Positions 37,990 through 48,039 of a DNA stretch of 64,000 bases are shown here, in pieces (position 1 is the first letter of the stretch; the number at the start of each line of letters is the position of its first letter). The position numbers and the translations under genes were made by a program. Origin of the DNA: an uncultured Flavobacteriaceae bacterium (GTDB lineage: Bacteria > Bacteroidota > Bacteroidia > Flavobacteriales > Flavobacteriaceae); NCBI GenBank assembly GCA_947502495.1, contig CANNAC010000002.1:186001-250000 (forward strand), given 5' to 3'. Below the pieces are notes generated by a model, which was not told the origin of the DNA, did not search any database, and saw only the letters and a program-made list of their open reading frames with translations.

Positions 37990-39603
37990 TTACTTCTTAA
38001 CGTTTGGTGCACCATCTAAAATTTCTTGATTTGCATTCGCTTCAAACTGTTTAAAGTTAGCTCTAAAAGAATCCGACAATTTATACGCTGTTTTGTAATA
38101 CCCTTCATCATTATTCCAAGTAGATCTCGGGCTTAACACTTCTGTTGGTACATTAGGACATGTTCTTGGTTGTTTCAATCCAAAAACAGAATGTACATGA
38201 TAGTTATCTTTGTTAGCTGCTTCTAAACTTCCATCCATCGCAGCAGTAATCATTGCTCTAGTATATTTTAATTTCATTCTAGAACCAACGCCGTAAGGTC
38301 CACCAGTCCAACCGGTATTCACCAACCAAACGTTTACACCAGCATCTTTCATTTTCTGACTTAACATTTCTGCATATTTTGTTGGATGTAACGGCATAAA
38401 TGGCGCTCCAAAACAAGCAGAAAAACTTGGTAATGGCTCGTCTATTCCTGCTTCTGTTCCTGCAACTTTAGCAGTATAACCAGAAATAAAATGGTATGCA
38501 GCTTGACCTGGAGTTAACTTAGAGATTGGAGGCAAAACACCAAAAGCATCTGCAGTTAAAAAGAAGATGTTTTTAGGATTCTTACCTGTAGAAGGTTTTT
38601 GTATATTTTCAATATGATAAATAGGATAACTAACTCTTGTATTTTGTGTTATAGAAGTATCTGCAAAATCGACTTCTCCTTTATCATTCATTATTACATT
38701 TTCTAAAATTGCTCCTTTTTTAATAGCAGCATAAATTTCAGGTTCTTGCTCTTGCGATAAGTTAATTACTTTCGCGTAACAACCTCCTTCAAAATTAAAT
38801 ACCGAATTTTCGGCAGTCCAACCATGCTCATCATCACCAATTAAACTTCTATCTGGATCCGTAGACAATGTTGTTTTTCCGGTACCAGAAAGACCAAAGA
38901 AAATAGAGGTATCTCCATCTTTACCAACATTTGCACTACAGTGCATTGGTAATGTGTTTTTAAATACTGGAAGTATAAAATTTAATGCAGAAAAAATTCC
39001 TTTTTTAATTTCCCCAGTATAACCAGTTCCACCAATTAAAGCAATTTTTCTCGTAAAGTCTAAAATAGCAAAGTTATGTTGACGTGTCCCATCTACTTCT
39101 GGATCTGCCATAAAACCTGGAGCATTTACTATAGTCCATTCTGGAGCGAAATCTTTTAGTTCTTCTTCCGTTGGACGTAAAAACATATTATAAGCAAACA
39201 TGTTACTCCAAGGTTGCTCGTTTATTACTCTAATATTTAATTTATAGTCTTTATCTGCACAAGCATAACTATCTCTTACAAAAACTTCTTTGTTAGATAA
39301 ATAGTCTACTACTTTAGCATATAGTTTTTCAAACTTATCCGAATCAAAAGGAATATTAATATTCCCCCACCAAACTCTATCTTTAGTTACATCATCTTTA
39401 ACGATAAACCTATCTTTTGGTGACCTACCAGTAAACTCTCCTGTATTTACTGCTAGCGCTCCAGACGAAGCTGTAACACCTTGCTTTTTTTCAACAGTAA
39501 TATCGTGAAGTTGTGCTGGTGAAAGTTGATAATTAACTTTTGCATTTTTGATTCCATATTGTTCTAACGAAATCGTTTTCGTTACTTGACTATGATTAAC
39601 CAT
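37990..39603 (-). CDS. pckA: Phosphoenolpyruvate carboxykinase (ATP)
   Basis: GLSGTGKTTLSTDPDRSLIGDDEHGW. Confidence 0.96.
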   Translation of the reverse strand: MVNHSQVTKTISLEQYGIKNAKVNYQLSPAQLHDITVEKKQGVTASSGALAVNTGEFTGRSPKDRFIVKDDVTKDRVWWGNINIPFDSDKFEKLYAKVVDYLSNKEVFVRDSYACADKDYKLNIRVINEQPWSNMFAYNMFLRPTEEELKDFAPEWTIVNAPGFMADPEVDGTRQHNFAILDFTRKIALIGGTGYTGEIKKGIFSALNFILPVFKNTLPMHCSANVGKDGDTSIFFGLSGTGKTTLSTDPDRSLIGDDEHGWTAENSVFNFEGGCYAKVINLSQEQEPEIYAAIKKGAILENVIMNDKGEVDFADTSITQNTRVSYPIYHIENIQKPSTGKNPKNIFFLTADAFGVLPPISKLTPGQAAYHFISGYTAKVAGTEAGIDEPLPSFSACFGAPFMPLHPTKYAEMLSQKMKDAGVNVWLVNTGWTGGPYGVGSRMKLKYTRAMITAAMDGSLEAANKDNYHVHSVFGLKQPRTCPNVPTEVLSPRSTWNNDEGYYKTAYKLSDSFRANFKQFEANANQEILDGAPNVKK

Positions 39604-39666
39604 ATTTTAATTGTGTTGTTTAAGATGCAAAATTAAAACTTTATTTTAAAGTAGCAGTCTAAAACC

Positions 39667-40128
39667 TTAATTATCCGCCTTTAGTTTTAAAAAGTTTATC
39701 AACATTATTACCCAAACCATAATTAACAAAAGGCCTCCCAAAGGTGTAATTAATGCAATTTTAGTAAAATCTACACTAGTCAATGCATTTGTAGCCAAGC
39801 CATAAATAGATCCTGAAAAAAACAAAACCCCAACAACTAGTAGTATATAAATAGTTTTTTTAGCTTTTTCTGGTATCACAGGTACACTTCCTAGTATTAA
39901 AAGTAAAAATGCATGATACATTTGGTAACGTACCCCAGTTTCAAAAGACTGTAAAGATGCTTCCGAAATTAATTCTTTTAAGCCATGCGCAGCAAATGCA
40001 CCTAGTATAATTCCTATAATGCCAAAAACAGCTCCAGTAATTAATAATTTTTTGTTCATATAATTATGTATTTCGTTTAATTTAGCCACAGTATTTATTA
40101 CATTCGTAATTACAAAATTACTCAACAA
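39667..40128 (-). CDS. DUF423 membrane protein
   Basis: GIIGIILGAFAAHGLKELISEASLQSFETGVRYQMYHAFLLL; start may be internal MNKKLLITG. Confidence 0.85.
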   Translation of the reverse strand: MLSNFVITNVINTVAKLNEIHNYMNKKLLITGAVFGIIGIILGAFAAHGLKELISEASLQSFETGVRYQMYHAFLLLILGSVPVIPEKAKKTIYILLVVGVLFFSGSIYGLATNALTSVDFTKIALITPLGGLLLIMVWVIMLINFLKLKADN

Positions 40129-40136
40129 TTCTCATT

Positions 40137-41501
40137 ATGCGAAAGATTTTAGTCATTGGTTCTGGAAAATCATCCTCCTACCTTATTAAATATTTATTAG
40201 ACAAATCAAATACAGAAAACTTATTAATTATAGTTGGCGATATAAACTTTACGCACGCTAAAAAATTAATTGGTGATCATGAAAATGCGCAAGCTATTTT
40301 ATTAGATGTTTTTGATAAAAGCTCCCGTCAAGAAGCCATACAAAACGCAGACATTGTAGTCTCTATGCTACCTGCTAGATTTCATATAGAAGTTGCAAAA
40401 GACTGTATTACTTTTAATAAGAATATGGTAACCGCTTCTTATATAAGTCCAGAAATGCAAGCATTAGATAAGGCTGCAAAAGACAAAGGGCTTGTTTTTA
40501 TGAACGAAATTGGCGTCGACCCCGGAATAGATCACATGAGTGCCATGCAAGTAATTGATAGCATTAGAGATAAAGGCGGCGAGTTAATTTTATTCGAATC
40601 CTTTACAGGAGGCCTAGTGGCCCCAGAAAGTGATAATAATTTATGGAACTACAAATTCACATGGAATCCTAGAAACGTGGTGACTGCAGGTCAAGGCGGT
40701 GCTGGAAAGTTTTTACAAGAAGACACCTATAAATATATACCATACAATAGACTTTTTAGACGTACCGAATTTTTAGAAGTGGAAGGCTACGGTAAATTTG
40801 AAGGCTATGCCAACAGAGATTCCCTTAAATACCAAAGTGTTTACGGTTTAGAATCTATAAAAACACTTTATAGAGGTACTATTAGACGCGTTGGTTTTTC
40901 TAGAGCATGGAATGTATTCGTACAATTAGGTATGACAGATGACAGCTATACTATAGACGACAGTGAAAACATGACCTATCGTGATTTTGTAAATGCATTT
41001 TTACCTTATAGTCCTACAGATTCTGTTGAACTTAAATTTAGACACGCACTTAAAATAGACCAAGATGATGTGGTTTGGGATAAATATTTAGAGTTAGATC
41101 TTTTTAGTAAAACTAAAATGGTAGCACTTAAAAAAGCAACGCCTGCACAAATTTTACAAAAAATCTTAATGGATAGCTGGACATTAGATCCAGACGATAA
41201 AGATATGATTGTTATGTACCACAAGTTTGGGTACGTGTTAGATGGTAAAAAACACCAAATAGATGCAACCATGGTAACCATTGGTGAGGACCAAACGTAT
41301 ACCGCAATGGCAAAAACAGTTGGCCTACCAGTAGCAATAGCAACACTAGCTATTCTAAACGAAAAAATAACAACTCCAGGTGTACAAATCCCAATCAACA
41401 AAGAGGTTTACACACCAATTTTAAAAGAATTAGAAGATTACGGTATTATTTTTAACGAAAAAGAAGTGCCTTATCTAGGTTACAATCCTTTACACGTTTA
41501 A
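40137..41501 (+). CDS. Saccharopine dehydrogenase family protein
   Basis: ILVIGSGKSSSYLIKYLL; MNEIGVDPGIDHMSAM. Confidence 0.92.
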   Translation: MRKILVIGSGKSSSYLIKYLLDKSNTENLLIIVGDINFTHAKKLIGDHENAQAILLDVFDKSSRQEAIQNADIVVSMLPARFHIEVAKDCITFNKNMVTASYISPEMQALDKAAKDKGLVFMNEIGVDPGIDHMSAMQVIDSIRDKGGELILFESFTGGLVAPESDNNLWNYKFTWNPRNVVTAGQGGAGKFLQEDTYKYIPYNRLFRRTEFLEVEGYGKFEGYANRDSLKYQSVYGLESIKTLYRGTIRRVGFSRAWNVFVQLGMTDDSYTIDDSENMTYRDFVNAFLPYSPTDSVELKFRHALKIDQDDVVWDKYLELDLFSKTKMVALKKATPAQILQKILMDSWTLDPDDKDMIVMYHKFGYVLDGKKHQIDATMVTIGEDQTYTAMAKTVGLPVAIATLAILNEKITTPGVQIPINKEVYTPILKELEDYGIIFNEKEVPYLGYNPLHV

Positions 41502-41511
41502 ACTTTTTATA

Positions 41512-41611
41512 GCGTTTCCCTACTTCGTTTCAAAAGACGAAGTAGGGTCAAGCTTTCCGTTATATCTTTTTCTCGTACCTCAAAAAAGGATGCCACTACA
41601 ATCCTTAACGC
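41512..41611 (+). repeat. Mosaic structured repeat family, copy 5
   Basis: GCGTTTCCCTACTTCGTTTCAAAAGACGAAGTAGGGTCAAGCTTTCCGTTATATCTTTTT...AAAAAAGGATGCCACTACAATCCTTAACGC. Confidence 0.78.
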
Positions 41612-41753
41612 GAAATTCGCTTTCAATTTCAAATCATTTCTGTACATTTATATTTTAACTGAAATATAATTCCATTTCAATCCTAATAAATTAAAACATA
41701 ATAATTTTCCGTGTACACGGAAATTAAAAAAACCATTTTCAAGGGAAGTAAAT

Positions 41754-42224
41754 ATGAAAACGATAAATAACAATATTCTTATAGATGGTATCGATAAGAA
41801 AATACTGCGCGCTTTAATGGAAGATGCAAGAACACCTATCCTTGAAATAGCAAGAAGTGTTGGTATTTCTGGAGCTGCCATTCACCAACGACTACGAAAA
41901 CTAGAAAAATCTGGACTAATAGCAGGTTCTAAATTTGTAATAAATCCAAAAGTATTAGGCTATACCACCATGGCATATATTGGGGTGTATCTAGATAAAG
42001 CCATGAGTAATCCCGAAGCGGTAAAACAACTTAAAAAAATTCCCGAGGTTTTAGAATGCCATTACACCACAGGAAATTGGAGTATTTTTATTAAAATTCT
42101 TTGTAAAGACAATGAACATCTTATGCAGGTTTTAAATAAAGACATTCAATCTATTTCTGGTGTCTCTAGAACAGAAACCTTCATTTCTTTAGATCAACAG
42201 ATTGACCGACAAATTAAGATATAA
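41754..42224 (+). CDS. Lrp/AsnC family transcriptional regulator
   Basis: IDKKILRALMEDARTPILEIARSVGISGAAIHQRLRKLEKSGLI. Confidence 0.93.
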   Translation: MKTINNNILIDGIDKKILRALMEDARTPILEIARSVGISGAAIHQRLRKLEKSGLIAGSKFVINPKVLGYTTMAYIGVYLDKAMSNPEAVKQLKKIPEVLECHYTTGNWSIFIKILCKDNEHLMQVLNKDIQSISGVSRTETFISLDQQIDRQIKI

Positions 42225-42225
42225 A

Positions 42226-42255
42226 AAAAGCTCCTAAATTTCTTTAGGAGCTTTC
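42226..42255. terminator. Bidirectional hairpin terminator
   Basis: aaaaagctcctaaatttctttaggagcttt. Confidence 0.7.
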
Positions 42256-42278
42256 TTATAAAAGGTATTATTAATTAA

Positions 42279-45200
42279 CTATTCTTTAATAACACGTATG
42301 GTTTTAACTACATTACCAATAGTTACTTTAACAAAGTAAGCGCCAGTTTGCAAATTAGACATGTCGACATCCAATTCTAAACTATTTGTTGTTTTACTAT
42401 ATACTTCTTGACCTAACATATTAAATACAGATACATTAGAAATCTCTTTTTTAGCATTCAATGTTAACATAGTATATACAGGATTCGGATGATAACAAAA
42501 TGTAGTATCGCTATCAAAATCGGTTGTTGCTAATGCTGTTGGATCAAATGCAATGATATCAAAAGTACCTTCAAGACGTCTAGTGCTCGCTTCTACAACA
42601 CCATCACTCCATACTCTAATATAATAGGTGACACCAGAAGTTAAACCGGTAACAACTAGACTTGCTCCTGTAGCATCTCCAATATCACATCCTATTGCTT
42701 CAGCATCTAATTGCCCACAATTTGGGTATAAAGCAATACTAGCCGCTGTAGATGTGCCCGAAGTTGTTGTTTCTATAGTAACCTCTCCAGATAATGGCGC
42801 TACAAAAGCATACCAAACATCTGCTTTAAATGTATATGGGTTACAATCTGTATCATCATCTTCACCTGTTGAGCTATCGGTTGCTCCAGCTGTAGTTTCT
42901 CCTGTTAAAGGTGCAGCAAGTGTAAGTGCTGTTGGGTTTGCGCATAAATCATTTCCTGGAGCTGGAACATTCGAAATACAAGCCACAACCATCTCATAAT
43001 CTCCAACATCCGTATTATAACCTTCTATCATAATAAAATACGTTATGTTTGGTTGCGCAGTAAAAGTAACTTCAGATTGACCACTAGGACAAACATTGGA
43101 AACATCGTTAAATGCAATTTGATTAGATTGTGGACAATCATCAAATACTCTAATAAATGTATCATAAGTAGAATTACAAAGCGATAAAACAACATCCTGC
43201 AGCGCGGTACCGGTAAACGAATAAAACACATCATTTGAAGGATTATTTCCTGAATCTGTTGCATTAGCTGTAGAACCAGTAACCGTTTCACCGCATGTTA
43301 CAGCAACAGCTCCTGTACACAAGTCATTAGTAGGCGCTGGACAGGTAAAGGTTACAGCTCCTAAATCCACATCGCAGGCAACATCATTCCCATGTTTCAA
43401 GGTAAAGTTTATAGATGTTCCTGAGGCATAAGGACCTAATTCATAGGTACCAGTTGTCGTAACGGTTGTAGATGCAGTTCCGTCAAATATTACTGGACTT
43501 CCATTACCTACATCGGTAACATTTACATCCACATAAAAACCACTATTTGCACAATCTTGAGTTCCAAGAGTTGCGGTTGCAGCTCCTGCCGCGCAGGTAT
43601 CCACAATATCTACTTTAATATTATGAAAACCAAAGCTATTTAATTGACCACTAACAGGTGCCGAAATATTAAAACTCGAAATATCTGTTGCATTCCCCAT
43701 GTTGGTAATAGCGATAGCTCCAGCACCTATAGGATAAGTTGTTGGACTAGATATTTCAAGATCATCGTTATTGGTAACTACTATAGTACCTGGATTCAAA
43801 GTATCATAATCTATACCTTTTAAAGTGAAATTTGTTGGAAATCCATTTCTAGTTATGGTCAAAACGTGTGGATTTAGCGGATCTCCAAAACTATGAAAAA
43901 AAGCAAAATCTCCCGGCGGAACATCAGGTAGTTCTTCTAAATCTTCATCCCCAGAATGGGCAACGGTTAATACATAAGTATCGCCATCTTTAACTATCGT
44001 TTCTGTAATTACCGATGCAACTTCATCATCGACTGCGGTATCTATAGTAAAAATCACCTCATCACATGTACTGTAAACAGTTCCTATCACCACATCACAT
44101 GTTGGGTCTACGCCATGTTGCAAAGTAAAGGTTACTGGTGTTCCTATTGGATAGGTTCCAACACCAAACGTTCCTGTACCTGTTATAGGTATAGAATTTG
44201 TACCATCAAATAAAACAGGACTTCCTCCACTACCTAAATCGGTAATATTTATAACTGCATAAAAAGTACCTGCATCACAATCTTGAAATGGCGTATCTAA
44301 TTGCGCGGTTCCCGCTGCAGGGGAACAAGGTGGCGGACAAGTATCTGTCACGGCTCCTAAATCAACATTACAGGTAATATCCGCTCCATGTTGTAAAGTG
44401 AAATTGACCGGTGTTCCTGTTGGATATGGTCCAAAATCATAATCACCAATTTCAGTAACTGGTGTAGTAGTTGTACCATCAAAAATAGATGGTGTACCAC
44501 CTCCTAAATCGGTAACCTCTACTTTCGCAAGAAAGGTTCCTGCTTCACAATCTTGACTCACTAAAGTTGCTGTTCCTGCTGGAGCCACACAACCTTCTTC
44601 GATATCTATGCTAATATTATGGAATCCAAATAGATTTAAATCATCCGTATTATTTGTACCAATTTTAAAACTTGAAATATTTACACCGTTTAGAACATTA
44701 GTGAAACTTAAAGCTCCAGACGACCCAGCATCATACGATGTATATGCAGAAATTTCTTGATCATCCTGGTTTCGCACGTATATACTTCCCGTTCCCGCGG
44801 CGTCATAATCTATTCCATTTAAAGTAAAATTTGCTGGAAAACCATTTCTAGTTACCGATAAAATAAATGGATCGAGCGGATTCAAAGTACTATGATAAAA
44901 GAAAAAATCGGTTGGATATCCATCTACAGGAAGAAGTGCCTCACTACCAGGATGATCTATAGTTAACACAAACGTATCTGCGCCAACAACAATAGTTTCT
45001 GTAATATTTGTACCATTATCTATTGCTGTATCAATAGTGAAAATTATTTCATTACAGGTATCTTTTACAATACCTAAATCTACATTACATGTACCATCAC
45101 TACCATGTAGTAAGGTTATTGGAATAATGGTTCCAGCGGCATAAGGCCCAAGTGTTGTAATACCTGTTGCTGTTATAGGGGTAGATGTAGTACCATCGTA

Positions 45201-46127
45201 TATTGCTGGACTTCCACTTCCTAAATCTGTAACGTTAACATCTATCAAAAATGTCTCTGCTACACAATCTTGTGAATCCAAAGTTGCTGTACCTGAGGGA
45301 GGTAAACAAGGTGGCGGACAAGTATCTGCGACCGTACCTAAATTTACATTACAAGCAGTATCCGTTCCATGCTGTAAGGTGAAATTTATTGGCGTTCCTG
45401 TTGGGTAAGGCCCAAAATTGTAAACACCAGTTGCAGTAACTGCGGTAGTAGTTATACCGTCAAAAATGGATGGTGTACCACTTCCTAAATCCGTTACATT
45501 TACTTGCGCAAGAAATGTTCCTGCTCCACAATCTTGACTTACAAAAGTTGCTGTTCCTGCTGGAGGAACACAAGCTCCTACAATATCCACATTAATATTA
45601 TGAAATGCAAAACTGGTAATATCATCCTGATCATTAAAAATAATTTTAAAAGCAGTAATATTTGCTGCATTAGCTGGATTGGTTATATTAATTGGACCAC
45701 CACCTACTAGATATTCTTGATTTACTGAAACATTTTGATCATCTTGGTTTTCAATCAAAACAAACCCATCTGCTACAGTATCATAATCTATTCCATTTAA
45801 TTTAAAATTTGTTGGAACCCCATTTTTAGTAAGTGTTATAACAATTGGATTTGTAGAAGTATCATTACCAGAATAAAACAAATAGTCTCCTCCTCCTAGA
45901 ATTAGTTCAAATAAAGCTTCAGCATTATGACCAGCAACATCAATTTCCAACGTATAAGAAGCCCCTTCTACGGATATCGTTTCCGTAATACTAACACCAT
46001 TATCCACTGCCGTATCCATCGTAAAGTTTATATTCTGAGCAATAGCAGAATAACTAAATAGCAATAAGACACAAAAAACACGAATGCTTTTGATGCTTGC
46101 TTTTTTTAAATTGTAGATTTTTTTCAT
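42279..46127 (-). CDS. Large secreted modular-repeat protein with T9SS sorting domain
   Basis: Three repeats of a 'FTIDTAVDNG..ITETI..GIDYD..FGFHNI..VDI' module alternating with 'GTATL.SQDC.AGTF...VTDLGSG.P.IFDGTT' modules; C-term CYHPNPVYTMLTL... Confidence 0.88.
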   Translation of the reverse strand: MKKIYNLKKASIKSIRVFCVLLLFSYSAIAQNINFTMDTAVDNGVSITETISVEGASYTLEIDVAGHNAEALFELILGGGDYLFYSGNDTSTNPIVITLTKNGVPTNFKLNGIDYDTVADGFVLIENQDDQNVSVNQEYLVGGGPINITNPANAANITAFKIIFNDQDDITSFAFHNINVDIVGACVPPAGTATFVSQDCGAGTFLAQVNVTDLGSGTPSIFDGITTTAVTATGVYNFGPYPTGTPINFTLQHGTDTACNVNLGTVADTCPPPCLPPSGTATLDSQDCVAETFLIDVNVTDLGSGSPAIYDGTTSTPITATGITTLGPYAAGTIIPITLLHGSDGTCNVDLGIVKDTCNEIIFTIDTAIDNGTNITETIVVGADTFVLTIDHPGSEALLPVDGYPTDFFFYHSTLNPLDPFILSVTRNGFPANFTLNGIDYDAAGTGSIYVRNQDDQEISAYTSYDAGSSGALSFTNVLNGVNISSFKIGTNNTDDLNLFGFHNISIDIEEGCVAPAGTATLVSQDCEAGTFLAKVEVTDLGGGTPSIFDGTTTTPVTEIGDYDFGPYPTGTPVNFTLQHGADITCNVDLGAVTDTCPPPCSPAAGTAQLDTPFQDCDAGTFYAVINITDLGSGGSPVLFDGTNSIPITGTGTFGVGTYPIGTPVTFTLQHGVDPTCDVVIGTVYSTCDEVIFTIDTAVDDEVASVITETIVKDGDTYVLTVAHSGDEDLEELPDVPPGDFAFFHSFGDPLNPHVLTITRNGFPTNFTLKGIDYDTLNPGTIVVTNNDDLEISSPTTYPIGAGAIAITNMGNATDISSFNISAPVSGQLNSFGFHNIKVDIVDTCAAGAATATLGTQDCANSGFYVDVNVTDVGNGSPVIFDGTASTTVTTTGTYELGPYASGTSINFTLKHGNDVACDVDLGAVTFTCPAPTNDLCTGAVAVTCGETVTGSTANATDSGNNPSNDVFYSFTGTALQDVVLSLCNSTYDTFIRVFDDCPQSNQIAFNDVSNVCPSGQSEVTFTAQPNITYFIMIEGYNTDVGDYEMVVACISNVPAPGNDLCANPTALTLAAPLTGETTAGATDSSTGEDDDTDCNPYTFKADVWYAFVAPLSGEVTIETTTSGTSTAASIALYPNCGQLDAEAIGCDIGDATGASLVVTGLTSGVTYYIRVWSDGVVEASTRRLEGTFDIIAFDPTALATTDFDSDTTFCYHPNPVYTMLTLNAKKEISNVSVFNMLGQEVYSKTTNSLELDVDMSNLQTGAYFVKVTIGNVVKTIRVIKE

Positions 46128-46211
46128 AATAAATATATTTATGTTAATACTATAAAGGATACCGTCAAAAAAAATTTGGCGGTATCCCTTTAATTTAGTT
46201 TAATTATATTT

Positions 46212-46739
46212 TTAGCTTCTAGATGGATAAACACCTTGTAATGCTATAATATAACTTAGACATGTAAAAGGTTGCATATTATTATGCGACTGACTACCAC
46301 CAGTTTGCCCAACAACGGTAGCATCTGCAGCCATTTGTGCATTTGCTCCTGTTGCAAAAACCCCACCTTCTGCATTGTAAGCATTTGCTGGATTGCTTAC
46401 TGCAGCACCACCTCTAGGAATTGGGCTTACAGCATTAGTAATAGCAGTATGACTATGCGCAGGCATTTCATTAGCTTTAAGCGTTACAACTGGCTCACCT
46501 CCTTGTTGCCCTAATCGCATAAGTGGTAATCCAGGACCTGTCCCTTGGTGTACAGGTACTCTACCTCTTAAATCAGGTAAAGCAAAAGTTGTTCTACCAT
46601 CTCCTCCATACGTAGTTCCTAATAAAGAAAATAAAGCATTGTACTGAGAAATAGCTAATAATTGTCCGTCGCAATATGCCCAACCTCTTGGTGCAAAAGT
46701 TCCTCCGAACAAAATAATTTGTGCCATAAATGGATCCAT
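46212..46739 (-). CDS. Phage tail collar-domain (microcystin-dependent-like) protein
   Basis: MAQIILFGGTFAPRGWAYCDGQLLAISQYNALFSLLGTTYGGDGRTTFALPDLRGRVPVHQG. Confidence 0.9.
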   Translation of the reverse strand: MDPFMAQIILFGGTFAPRGWAYCDGQLLAISQYNALFSLLGTTYGGDGRTTFALPDLRGRVPVHQGTGPGLPLMRLGQQGGEPVVTLKANEMPAHSHTAITNAVSPIPRGGAAVSNPANAYNAEGGVFATGANAQMAADATVVGQTGGSQSHNNMQPFTCLSYIIALQGVYPSRS

Positions 46740-46915
46740 AATATATTTATTTAATTGGTTAATAACAAACCAAAGCTACTGATTACTAAGCGTTTACATA
46801 TAAGCGAATTTACTTGATATAAAAACCGAGTAGAAATACCTGATTTTTGATTTTTATATGTTTTAATAAAAATATCTTGTAGCTTTAAAGTCTATTAATT
46901 AATAAATCTTAAATC

Positions 46916-47374
46916 ATGAGTATAAACACGAAATCCATACCGGTTTTAGAAGCACAAACCTATGTGAAAAAATGGCAATCAGAAAACAGTGAAATTAACA
47001 AAAAAGGCGGCTTAAAACATGCCAAAGCTTTTTTAATACCCGCTGGAGATATTATTGATTGCCTACTAGAAATGGAGATATTAAAAGACCTTTCTTGTAT
47101 TAACACAAGCCTTGTAGATTCTGCGGGTATTAGAGCGTACATGGGAATTGACAGACTAGCTTCAGACAACACACCAAGTGCAGAAACCGAAAAACTAGTA
47201 CTTGTTGCAACAACAAAAGAAGTCAATGGCACTGAAACCATACATAGAGATATTATAGAAGGATATGTTCTTAAAAACCCACCACCTCATAAACTAATTG
47301 GTACCGGTGTTTTTGATTTTACAGAACCTTGTCCTACCGTCTGCGACCCAAATAGCCCATTTTATAAACCTTAA
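46916..47374 (+). CDS. Hypothetical protein
   Basis: 152-aa ORF, Cys-containing C-term EPCPTVCDPNSPFYKP; no family recognised. Confidence 0.6.
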   Translation: MSINTKSIPVLEAQTYVKKWQSENSEINKKGGLKHAKAFLIPAGDIIDCLLEMEILKDLSCINTSLVDSAGIRAYMGIDRLASDNTPSAETEKLVLVATTKEVNGTETIHRDIIEGYVLKNPPPHKLIGTGVFDFTEPCPTVCDPNSPFYKP

Positions 47375-47382
47375 AAATTGGA

Positions 47383-48039
47383 ATGAAGGAATTTGATGAA
47401 GCAATTCAACTTTTTACAAAAATCTTACTTTTTATAAATACGGCATTATATACCTATAGTTTTTTAAAACACAAAAAAAGTAAAGCGGTTAAGTATTTTG
47501 TTTTCTATTTAATAACTTCTTTTTGTATTTCTATAGGTAGTAACCTAATTGTAGATATTCAAAGAATGTTTGATTTTGAATTAAACAACTTATACTTATC
47601 GCATTTCTTTTTTGTATTTCAGTTTATTTTTCTGTCGCTCTTTTATCGTCAGTTATTTAATGAAAAACAAAAAAAATATCTAAATACTATAAGTGTTTTG
47701 GTGTTTTTAGTATTAATAATTCAATACACTTTAAATGCTACATTATTTTCTAAGTTTAATTTATTAGAAATATTAATTACATCGTTTCCTTTGGTTTTAT
47801 ATTCCATTTTTCACTTATATAATTCATTAAGTAAACCTGGAAAATTTATGTATATCAATGCAGGCATATTAATTTACTTATCAATAAGTACCCTTATTTT
47901 TATTTTAGGAAACTTAATTAATGCGGTTGATAGAGCACTATCAGTTGACATATGGTTTTTAAACAGAGTATTTTATGTAGGCTATTTACTACTAATTTTA
48001 ATTGAATGGAAAAAGAGCTTATGGAAAACGAAAAATTAA
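47383..48039 (+). CDS. Hypothetical polytopic membrane protein
   Basis: About 7 hydrophobic segments; overlaps the downstream kinase ORF. Confidence 0.65.
   Translation: MKEFDEAIQLFTKILLFINTALYTYSFLKHKKSKAVKYFVFYLITSFCISIGSNLIVDIQRMFDFELNNLYLSHFFFVFQFIFLSLFYRQLFNEKQKKYLNTISVLVFLVLIIQYTLNATLFSKFNLLEILITSFPLVLYSIFHLYNSLSKPGKFMYINAGILIYLSISTLIFILGNLINAVDRALSVDIWFLNRVFYVGYLLLILIEWKKSLWKTKN

Noticed and set aside
46212-46739. Prophage
   Set aside because: Only one tail-collar-like gene; no integrase, terminase, capsid or other tail genes in the neighbourhood
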